From contig NZ_JPOJ01000001.1 of the NCBI RefSeq assembly GCF_000733855.1, positions 1,302,001 through 1,366,000 of the forward strand: 64,000 nt of DNA, given 5' to 3'. A model generated the notes under the pieces. The model had not been told where the DNA came from. It saw only the letters and a program-made list of their open reading frames with translations, and made no database searches. This document shows, in pieces, positions 19,473 to 25,633 of this stretch. Numbering within the stretch: the first letter of the stretch is position 1; each line of letters begins with the position of its first letter. The translations under genes and the position numbers were made by a program. The DNA is from Methylomicrobium agile (GTDB taxonomy: Bacteria > Pseudomonadota > Gammaproteobacteria > Methylococcales > Methylomonadaceae).

Positions 19473-19805
19473 TTAGACTTGCGCTTGCCGCCTGCCGGAG
19501 CGCTTCAGCAGCGCCTCCAATTCATTGGGATCGATGTTTCTGAGCTTCTCCTGCAGATCGATCGGCAGGCTTTCGATCTTCGATACCAGCTCCGCTTTCC
19601 CTTCGCGACTCTTGGCGACGCGAAGCCTCGTTTCATTGACCACTTTGTCCAGCAGCTCCTCGTCGCCGATGACCACATCAACCATCGTGTCGACGAATTC
19701 ATACATCTTCAGGCCGCCTGCCTTCGACGCCTTCTTCAGTTTCTCGATCGTGCCCTTTGTCAGCGCGATGGAGGCGCGATCGTTCATTAGATTTTGTTTT
19801 TGCAT
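19473..19805 (-). CDS. hypothetical protein, AT-rich accessory gene
   Basis: 110 aa from the ATG at 19805 (an upstream ATG at 19841 lacks support). The N-terminus MQKQNLMNDRASIALTKGTI is followed by charged helices (KLKKASKAGGLKMYEFVDTM, then IESLPIDLQEKLRNIDPNEL). It is cytoplasmic and probably helical, perhaps a small DNA-binding or adaptor protein. No family is recognised. It points away from the prophage genes and shares their terminator. Confidence 0.6.
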   Translation of the reverse strand: MQKQNLMNDRASIALTKGTIEKLKKASKAGGLKMYEFVDTMVDVVIGDEELLDKVVNETRLRVAKSREGKAELVSKIESLPIDLQEKLRNIDPNELEALLKRSGRRQAQV

Positions 19806-19848
19806 AATATTCTCTACATTAAATAAAAAAATATTATACATGATTACA

Positions 19849-20229
19849 TTAAGATTGGGTGCATGACTTTACAGCCCTCGCATCGTATTCAGTATAGACT
19901 GCTTTTCCTTCTCTAATGAGCGTCATACGGGGGCTGAAGCCATCGTATCCGCCATAGGCATTCTTGCCATTGACGCTGTAGCAAACCATCCACCCATGCG
20001 ACTCTCGCTCGCCAGTCCATCTGTTGTAGATAAAATGCTTGCGAAGTGGGAAATTGCCCCATTTAACTTGAATAGATTCTGGGTCATTAACGAACAACTT
20101 TGATTGCTCCATAATGATCTCCTTGTAATTTAAAGGCTCGGGGCCGTAATCCAATTTGGACATGTCGAAGTTGGGTGCGGCGCAAGCAGTTATGCAGAGT
20201 GAGAGTAGAGTCGTTAATTTAAATTTCAT
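19849..20229 (-). CDS. small predicted lipoprotein of unknown function
   Basis: 126 aa from the ATG at 20229. The open frame continues upstream through the GTAACCC tandem repeats and is not credible there. Residues 1-17 form a signal peptide ending in the lipobox-like ITAC (LTTLLSLCITACAAP). The mature part has SIQVKWGNFPLRKHFIYNRW and HGWMVCYSVNGKNAYGGYDG. That pattern is common in small secreted proteins of mobile regions, but no function can be assigned. It lies in the AT-richer island. Confidence 0.65.
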   Translation of the reverse strand: MKFKLTTLLSLCITACAAPNFDMSKLDYGPEPLNYKEIIMEQSKLFVNDPESIQVKWGNFPLRKHFIYNRWTGERESHGWMVCYSVNGKNAYGGYDGFSPRMTLIREGKAVYTEYDARAVKSCTQS

Positions 20230-20306
20230 ATCGCGCTCCGAAAAAGAATAAGTAAGTTGTGAGCATAGAAAATAGCACACTTTAAATAGGCGTCCGTGTT
20301 TTTCTG

Positions 20307-20359
20307 GTAACCCGTAACCCGTAACCCGTAACCCGTAACCCGTAACCCGTAACCCGTAA
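20307..20359. repeat. tandem 7-bp repeat (GTAACCC)n
   Basis: Seven exact copies of GTAACCC followed by a partial copy (GTAA) that runs directly into the family C element. The element's own end reads CCCGTAAGG, so the tandem array may have grown by slippage from its terminus. A degenerate GGGTTAC run also follows the second family C copy near 27353-27370. Confidence 0.9.
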
Positions 20360-20570
20360 GGCGGAACCGGCTTTGCCGGGTTCCGCCATTTGGAACAATC
20401 ACGATGCCGAACGAACCCTGCACCTTGGATGGGATGCGCCAAACTTTATTTTATTTGTCGGCCTAGGATTGACGGATCGCCTGCCGGCATGTCAAGCGAT
20501 CCGGCATTCCAAACCTCATTCGACGGAACTCATTCAACGGAGCCTGGCAAAGCCGGTTCCGCCTTACGGG
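20353..20570. repeat. MITE-like repeat family C, copy 1 (partner at 27140-27343)
   Basis: About 218 bp bounded by near-perfect inverted ends, CCCGTAAGGCGGAACCGGCT and AGCCGGTTCCGCCTTACGGG. The end itself folds (GGCGGAACC...GGTTCCGCC). Internal sequence (AAACTTTATTTTAT..GTCGGCCTAGG, GGCATGTCAAGCGATCCGGC) is shared with the copy at 27140-27343. No transposase is encoded. Confidence 0.85.
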
Positions 20571-20614
20571 TTTGTGCAAGCAAAGCTTGGGAACGAGAAA
20601 ATGGAGAATTGAAA

Positions 20615-21370
20615 ATGCCGACAGGCAGAGTGCCCGCAACAGGGCAAATAGTTAATAGTCCAAGCCCTCTTGGCTCACATCATATCGGTAATGTAATAAT
20701 TAAATATACTCGTCGAGCTGATTCATCTGGCTGGTTGACAGTAAAATTAAGCAAATCAGATCAACGAATATCTTTGTGCGAATATACCCAAGTAGCTGTT
20801 CTCCGACGTGATAAAGACCGCACATATTTCAAAATCATGGACGGGTATATTTCTCTTGGAGAAATAGCATCTCTCACCAATGCTAATGCTGGACGCTATT
20901 TAGATATAGCTGGTCCAGCGGGGGCGGCATCTGTTACTGTGGAGTACCAAGGTAAGCCAGTCGAAGAAATATCGAAATTTAAGGGCAAGTTAAAACAGCA
21001 ATGGGCAACGCTAACTTTTAATACACAAGCAGCTTTGGTAACCCTAAATAGCGTTTGGAATGGCAGTTATTCTCCCATTCCGCCGGGTTCTCATATCATC
21101 CTTGCACCCGATTATTCACATCAAATGATTTCTACAGCAGGCTATGTGGCGGCAACCCCCGGCATGATCGGTAATGATGTCTGGTTTCCGATTGGCATAA
21201 ACGGAACAATGCAGAACAGCAGTCGGTACATTCATGTTGGTCATTTGTCAGAAGGATGCGTAACCGTCCATGAGCTTGGAAAATGGACTGCTATCTATAA
21301 TTATCTAATTTCCCATCGCGTGCCCGGTTCCGTAGGCAAAAAGGTGGGTCATCTTATTGTGAAACAATGA
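20615..21370 (+). CDS. putative L,D-transpeptidase-like (Tlde1-like) effector
   Basis: 251 aa from the ATG at 20615 (GGAGA nine bases upstream; upstream in-frame codons lie in repeat C). The C-terminal part has a cysteine-peptidase/transpeptidase-like motif, YIHVGHLSEGCVTVHELGKW (about 208-227), resembling the HxG..SxGC site of YkuD-type enzymes and T6SS Tlde1 effectors. Residues 20-130 look beta-rich. No signal peptide is seen. The next gene overlaps by 4 bp and encodes a secreted protein resembling an immunity protein, so an antibacterial cell-wall effector with periplasmic immunity is a reasonable reading. The N-terminal half is not recognised and no T6SS genes are present. Confidence 0.5.
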   Translation: MPTGRVPATGQIVNSPSPLGSHHIGNVIIKYTRRADSSGWLTVKLSKSDQRISLCEYTQVAVLRRDKDRTYFKIMDGYISLGEIASLTNANAGRYLDIAGPAGAASVTVEYQGKPVEEISKFKGKLKQQWATLTFNTQAALVTLNSVWNGSYSPIPPGSHIILAPDYSHQMISTAGYVAATPGMIGNDVWFPIGINGTMQNSSRYIHVGHLSEGCVTVHELGKWTAIYNYLISHRVPGSVGKKVGHLIVKQ

Positions 21371-21810
21371 TGCGACTTTTTCGCTTTTTTCTTCTTGCCG
21401 TTATAATGGCGCATGCCTCCGGCGCGATGGGGCGCTCTGCTGCACCTGCGCCCTTAAAATTCGGGTGTGCAGATTTTTTGAGTAGACTGCATATAAAACC
21501 ACCCCACGTCCTGTTTATTAAATGCGAGCTGGACAAGGGTCAGCAAGGCAAGCCGTTACGAGCCGTCTATCGTGTCGCTGGTGCCCATGCGGCGGCGGTC
21601 GAGGCTTTTTTTGAACGCGTAGCCAATTTGCCGCACCTGAAAAAATCCTGCTGCCAGTGGGACAGCCCTCCAGGTCAATTCACTGGCGACGATGGTCGTA
21701 CCTACATGGTTTATATGATGTCAGCAGAAACCGACGTTAAACGTCGAAAGCAATGGCGCAACATACCTAGCTTTGAAATTGTGGTGGAAACGTTAACTGA
21801 AGACATTTAG
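21367..21810 (+). CDS. secreted DUF4952-like putative immunity protein
   Basis: 147 aa. The start at 21367 overlaps the preceding stop (ATGA). Residues 1-22 (LFRFFLLAVIMAHASGAMG) form a signal peptide. The mature protein has GCADFLSRLHIKPPHV, then a HAAAVEAFFERVANLPHLKK helix and KSCCQWDSPPGQF, ending in an acidic tail. The CC-W-D and GRTYMVYM pattern resembles DUF4952 proteins, which typically accompany toxic partners. Periplasmic location fits protection against a cell-wall-targeting effector encoded just upstream. The family match is from memory of the motif pattern only. Confidence 0.5.
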   Translation: MMRLFRFFLLAVIMAHASGAMGRSAAPAPLKFGCADFLSRLHIKPPHVLFIKCELDKGQQGKPLRAVYRVAGAHAAAVEAFFERVANLPHLKKSCCQWDSPPGQFTGDDGRTYMVYMMSAETDVKRRKQWRNIPSFEIVVETLTEDI

Positions 21811-21814
21811 CCGG

Positions 21815-21944
21815 GTAGGTTGGGCAACAGCTTCATCGTTGCCCGACGTTTAGGAGGCAATCTTGCTCTGCTATTGCAACAATCTGAAACCGCTGCCCAA
21901 TTGAAACCCTGCAAATGTCGGGCACAAGAAGCGTGCCCGACCTA
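21815..21944. repeat. MITE-like repeat family D, copy 1 (partner at 28615-28742)
   Basis: Begins GTAGGTTGGGCAACAGC and ends GTCGGGCACAAGAAGCGTGCCCGACCTA, with the inner hairpin TCGGGCAC/GTGCCCGA. The unit at 28615-28742 has the same ends and layout. GTTAGTT at 21970-21976 downstream may be the core site of a degenerate attC. Confidence 0.75.
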
Positions 21945-22006
21945 TAGGGTTGTAGAGCTGGATTTAAACGTTAGTTAATTTGTTTTTTAATAGGGAAGTG
22001 AATATC

Positions 22007-22434
22007 ATGAGTTCGACAACATTTTTGACGAAACCCGATATTCGTGAAAGATTCAGCAGTGAGTTTACAAAACCTAAGTTGCAGGTCAAAAAGGAGATAC
22101 TTGCTCCACCATTAACAAAGCGCTATAGTTTAGTCGGGACTGCCTTTGACTATCTTCTGCGATTTCATATTGAGCGCTTAAATCCACAATTTACCATAAA
22201 GCAAGGCTGGATAGCAGAAGCGGCGTTACATCTTTTATCAGATGAATATTTCGAAAAGGCAGAAATTATCATTAGACAAGCTAAAGCCAACTTGATTGCC
22301 GTTATAAATGGCATCGAGTATCTGCTAACGTGGAATTGCACGCACATACGAGACCTAAAATCGAAGCTACCTGTCGGGCACCTGGTTACGAACCACCCGT
22401 TATCTGCACACCATTGGAACTTACCGAGGAATAA
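22007..22434 (+). pseudogene. chimeric/frameshifted integron cassette gene ending in a PIN-type toxin fragment
   Basis: Begins with a ribosome site (GGGAAGTG) and MSSTTFLTKPDIRERF; the first ~85 residues (APPLTKRYSLVGTAFDYLLR) belong to an uncharacterised protein type. From about residue 95 the sequence switches to AVINGIEYLLTWNCTHI, the C-terminal signature of PIN-domain toxins. A one-base loss in the A-run at about 22360 shifts the frame; the expected ending (KIEATCRAPGYEPPVICTPL, ELTEE, stop at 22434) continues in the next frame. It is directly followed by an antitoxin-like reading frame. It is probably dead, although a sequencing error in the homopolymer cannot be ruled out. Confidence 0.6.
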
Positions 22435-22436
22435 AT

Positions 22437-22629
22437 ATGTGGAAAGACCCCATTGTTACTGAAACACGAGCACTTAGAGACGAATATGCGCGCCAGTTTA
22501 GCTTATAGCGCTGACGCTATGTTTGAAGATCTTATGGCAAAGCAGGCTGCCCACTTGGAACGAGTGGTTTCATTACCACCACGTAAGGCTAGCAGCGTGA
22601 ACCAATCACGCGATAGGTCGCATGCCTAA
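22437..22629 (+). pseudogene. frameshifted antitoxin-like cassette gene
   Basis: The start MWKDPIVTETRALRDEYARQ is typical of small antitoxin-like proteins paired with PIN-domain toxins. A stop appears at 22508 because of a one-base gain near TTTAGCTTATAGC. The rest (SADAMFEDLMAKQAAHLERV, VSLPPRK) continues in another frame to a TAA at 22627-22629, inside the R'' box of the attC site, as is usual for integron cassettes. It starts 2 bp after the toxin stop. Confidence 0.6.
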
Positions 22630-22692
22630 CAATACGCTCAAGCCGACCCGCTTCCGCTACGCTCCAGCGGTCGGCTTAGCTCTACGTTATAC
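22624..22692 (+). other. integron attC recombination site 1
   Basis: R'' GCCTAAC (22624-22630) and R' GTTATAC (22686-22692) bound a 69-bp imperfect palindrome. The inner arms GCTCAAGCCGACC and GGTCGGCTTAGC pair perfectly except for one unpaired C, the extrahelical base expected in attC hairpins. Confidence 0.9.
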
Positions 22693-22721
22693 GTCTTCAG
22701 TTCAACCAACAGGAGTATCCC

Positions 22722-23189
22722 ATGCCAAGCATTCAACTTAATGTTCCTTTAGAGGCTCAAGAGAAAGCGAATTGTTGTTGGCACACCAGTGCCTACATGA
22801 TTTGGCTGTATTGGCAACAAAATGGCAAAGGTGCTGGCCCGATGAACACAGTAGCAAGCAAATATGAAGTTGCCGATACCACAGGACTCTATCCTACAGA
22901 ATTTATAACACTTGCCGAGAAGGTCGGGCTCTACAAACTTCCAGTAAAAAACCAACATTCAGAAAATGATCTTTTTAAGTACCTCCGTGATGGCGGTCCA
23001 GTATGGTGCGCAGGTTACTGGTTCGGTGTAGGTCATATCATAGTGCTGACCGGCGTAGGGAAAGGCAAGGCTTACTTTAACGATCCCGATCAAGGTGTCA
23101 AAAAGGAGGGAACAGTGAAATGGTTTAATGAAAAACTGGCATCGCAATTGTCTGGTTGTCTTATGGTAAAAGATCCTGGTCGCTATTAG
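22722..23189 (+). CDS. papain-like cysteine protease family protein (integron cassette)
   Basis: 155 aa behind AGGAG (22711). It is the sole gene of a cassette between two attC sites. Catalytic residues of a papain-like (C39/C70-type) fold can be placed: Cys in EKANCCWHTSAYMIW (about residues 16-30), His in VGHIIVLTGVGKG (about 106), and Asp/Asn in YFNDPDQG (about 125). No signal peptide is seen, and no immunity gene is in the cassette. Such small proteases occur as secreted effectors and as bacteriocin-type maturation domains, and which applies here is not clear. The frame is intact, unlike the neighbouring cassettes. Confidence 0.7.
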   Translation: MPSIQLNVPLEAQEKANCCWHTSAYMIWLYWQQNGKGAGPMNTVASKYEVADTTGLYPTEFITLAEKVGLYKLPVKNQHSENDLFKYLRDGGPVWCAGYWFGVGHIIVLTGVGKGKAYFNDPDQGVKKEGTVKWFNEKLASQLSGCLMVKDPGRY

Positions 23190-23218
23190 TCAGCATATTG
23201 CGAGGAAGTCTGCGTGAC

Positions 23219-23307
23219 GCATAACATGGCGCTCAACCGGAGCGCAGTTATAATCCGTTTTTGTTTTTCAGCTTTTCGGGCCACGCCCGGTTAGCTCTAC
23301 GTTAGAT
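23219..23307 (+). other. integron attC recombination site 2
   Basis: R'' GCATAAC (23219-23225) and R' GTTAGAT (23301-23307). Inner arms GCTCAACCGG and CCGGTTAGC pair with one extra C, the extrahelical base. The 89-bp site ends the cysteine-protease cassette, and its R'-proximal sequence TTAGCTCTACGTTA is shared with attC 1. Confidence 0.88.
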
Positions 23308-23312
23308 GGCTT

Positions 23313-23436
23313 TAACAGGCTGTTGATTTTTGCAAAATCTTGATGGCTATTCTCCATATACAGTGTTTATGTTTTTCATAAAATACAACATGTAGCATCC
23401 TTTGGTTCTGGAACTGCATTTTTCAACAGCCTGTTA
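23313..23436. repeat. MITE-like element with TAACAGGCTGTTGA termini
   Basis: TAACAGGCTGTTGA (23313-23326) and TCAACAGCCTGTTA (23423-23436) are perfect inverted ends. The similarity extends further inward (TTTTTGCA against TGCATTTTT). It has no coding capacity, and it begins only 5 bp after the attC 2 core site. Confidence 0.75.
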
Positions 23437-23510
23437 ATTTATAAGCCATGTAGGATACGCACAGCGCTCGAAACGAATACGCGATTAATAACACCTTAAA
23501 AAGGCTCATC

Positions 23511-24028
23511 ATGACCAATATCCCGCTTGATCTATACCGCGCCTGCAAAGCATCTGCATGGGGGAAAATACTTCGAAACGGCAGGAGAATTTTATCCGGC
23601 GGGAAGGCTCCGGTAGCCTGCACCCTGAATATGAAGGGTTTGAACGTGGCGATGGAACTTTCCGTGCGCCAGACGTTACCACTTTCAAGGATACGAATGA
23701 TGTTATTTGGATACGGGGGATCAATGACCGCAATCAATCGAATAATCCTTATGTGAGCTGGAAAGAAGGAACATCGTTGAGCGGGACCCCAGGCTGTTTC
23801 GGCTATGGCGGGTGGTTTTATTTCCTGCTACCCAAAGACACACCAATTCCAGCATCGTTAGATGTCAAACATACTCCCAGCAAACGCGACCCCAATCATT
23901 ATTCGTTGCGGTGTATCAACGCCATGACGAAAACCGCTTACGAGGGTGCACTCAACACGCTCGCAAGGTCGGCGCTTGCAAGGGCGGTCGAAGACAAGCG
24001 CGATTCCCTCAAATTTTCTTCTATTTGA
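23511..24028 (+). pseudogene. Tse2-like ADP-ribosyltransferase-fold toxin with two frameshifts
   Basis: A continuous family-like sequence can be read only across three frames: MTNIPLDLYRACKASAW, then GKYFETAGEFYPAGRLR, then GSLHPEYEGFERGDGTF and the rest to the stop at 24028. The shifts fall in the G-run at about 23561-23565 and near 23605. The C-terminal half (GYGGWFYFLLPKDTPIPASL, then DPNHYSLRCINAMTKTAYEG) has the Tse2-toxin layout. An intact small helical protein follows 18 bp later and would be the antitoxin. Either an inactivated toxin or two base-call errors is possible. Confidence 0.6.
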
Positions 24029-24046
24029 CCCCATGTGAGGTGACCT

Positions 24047-24316
24047 ATGCGATCAATCAGCGAAAGAGACCTTTCTGTTGTCATCCCGATACTCGCCGCG
24101 AAGATTCATGACTTGAATGGCGAACTGAATGCCTTGAACGCCAGCATCCAAGAATTGGATGATGAAAAGATTGACGAAAAATGTAATCTTCAGGAAACGA
24201 TAGAACAGTATTACGACGTTTTGGAAGCGCTACAGGCTGAATATGAAAGCGCCTTGGCGGAAGGAATCAATCTACCCAGTTACGAACAGCTCATCCGTAA
24301 GTTTGAACTGTATTGA
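24047..24316 (+). CDS. small helical protein, putative antitoxin of the Tse2-like toxin
   Basis: 89 aa, starting after GAGGTGA. It is entirely helix-forming with a heptad-like coiled coil (AAKIHDLNGELNALNASIQE, about 18-37) and an acidic C-terminal half (LQAEYESALAEGINLPSYEQ). The size and composition are like Tsi2-type immunity proteins. It shares a cassette with the frameshifted toxin and is followed by attC 3, so it is part of the same cassette. Function is inferred from position only. Confidence 0.55.
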   Translation: MRSISERDLSVVIPILAAKIHDLNGELNALNASIQELDDEKIDEKCNLQETIEQYYDVLEALQAEYESALAEGINLPSYEQLIRKFELY

Positions 24317-24391
24317 AGGAAAAGTCTCCAGCGCGGTAGGTTGGGGTGAGGTACGAACCCCAACATTTTAGACTTCTAATTCAATATATTG

Positions 24392-24472
24392 ACCTAACAA
24401 CACCATCAACCCGGACGTGCCAAAGCGCCGCTGCACCCTGCTTTGGCACGCCGGTTATGGTGAACGTTAGAA
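24392..24472 (+). other. integron attC recombination site 3
   Basis: R'' ACCTAAC (24392-24398) and R' GTTAGAA (24466-24472). Arms CACCATCAACC and GGTTATGGTG pair with one unpaired C. An inner stem CGTGCCAAAGC/GCTTTGGCACG strengthens the hairpin. It closes the Tse2-like cassette. Confidence 0.9.
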
Positions 24473-24596
24473 GCTGTTTGGAAACTCCAAAGCCAAGCCA
24501 GATAGGGCAAGGTTTTGGGGGGCTCTAATCGTGGAACTGAGGTTTATGGCCAAATGCCACACCAGCCGTAGCCTTGGTTGATAATTTCCAAACAGC
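24473..24596. repeat. MITE-like element with GCTGTTTGGAAA termini
   Basis: GCTGTTTGGAAA at 24473 and TTTCCAAACAGC ending at 24596 are inverted ends of a 124-bp non-coding unit placed immediately after the attC 3 core site. Nothing else is seen in the 24317-24686 gap apart from attC 3. Confidence 0.75.
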
Positions 24597-24686
24597 CGCT
24601 AAGATGTCAGGCTGATTACCCCGACAGACGCGCCGGCGACGATCGCCTGTATGCTGCCTGCCGGTTCCAGCTTCAGACTGCAAAGG

Positions 24687-25633
24687 TTAAACAATCCATA
24701 CCGCACCCGCTGCCAACCCTGTTGTATCGATACTGTTAGCCGTAATGCCCGTTAACTGTATTAGCATATCGTCAATGCCGTCATCCTTGAAAACATAAGT
24801 GTTGCCACTGGCCGTGAAAGTAACCGTGCTACCTGGTGTGTCAATGTTGCTTTGCAGATAACTATACACATTAGTTAAATTGCTTGTCGTAAGGGCAAGT
24901 GGCGTTGTGTAGCTGTCTATATCATCAAAGCTGATAAAGCCATTGGTGATACTATGGCTACGGATAATGCCTGAATCAACGCCATCAGCAGCAGAGACAT
25001 TGGCGGCAATTAGAAAGTCATCCAGATCAAGTCTGTCAATACCCGCAGTAGAGGCCGTTCCATTGCCCAGCTTGAAACCAGTCACCACATCAAAATTATT
25101 CACCAAGCTGTCACCCGCAGCTATCCGCAAAGTATCGGTAGCGGCCGTCGTTTCAGTTAATACATAAGTGTCTTTGCCGAGACCACCGCTAAGAATATCG
25201 CTTCCTTCGCCGCCATTCAGGGTATCGTTGCCGGCGCCGCCGTCAAGGGTGTCGTCGCCGGCTTCGCCGTACAGGCTGTCGTTGCCGTCGCCGCCCCGCA
25301 GCAGGTCGTCGCCGGCTCCGCCGTACACGGCGTCGTTGCCGCCGCCCGCCTCGATCACGTCCGCCGTGGCATAGCCGCGCAGCGTTTGCGCGCTGTCGTT
25401 ACCGGTAATGAGCAACGTTTTGACCGTGTCGAGGGTCCATACCGTCCCGTCGGCGAAGCGAATTTCTTCGAGTCGGTAAGAGCCGGCCGCCTCATTGTAG
25501 AGGTAGCTTTGTATCGTGACCTTGTCGCCGGTGCCGGCAATCGTCAGTACTAGGTCGTCACCGGTACGCGTGAGCACGATGTCGGCGGGCGTCAGGTCGG
25601 CGGCAAACTGGAGGACGTCGGTCTGCCCTGCCG
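24687..25633 (-). pseudogene. RTX (hemolysin-type calcium-binding) protein, C-terminal fragment cut by IS256 element
   Basis: About 315 codons remain. Residues run from QTDVLQFAADLTPADIVLTR through six GGxGxD nonapeptide repeats (for example GGAGDDLLRGGDGNDSLYGE), which bind calcium in a parallel beta-roll, to a C-terminal region of the kind used as a type I secretion signal. The frame is open right up to the IS end near 25634, where the N-terminal part is lost. The missing part is not found on the other side of the IS. No hlyB/hlyD genes are in the window. Confidence 0.8.

Noticed and set aside
20307..20359. CRISPR array or telomere-like repeat
   Set aside because: The GTAACCC units are contiguous 7-mers without spacers, so this is a simple tandem repeat.
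21945..21980. A fourth attC site with core GTTAGTT at 21970
   Set aside because: The core-like box is present but no matching R'' box or pairing arm could be found upstream; repeat family D may have disrupted it.
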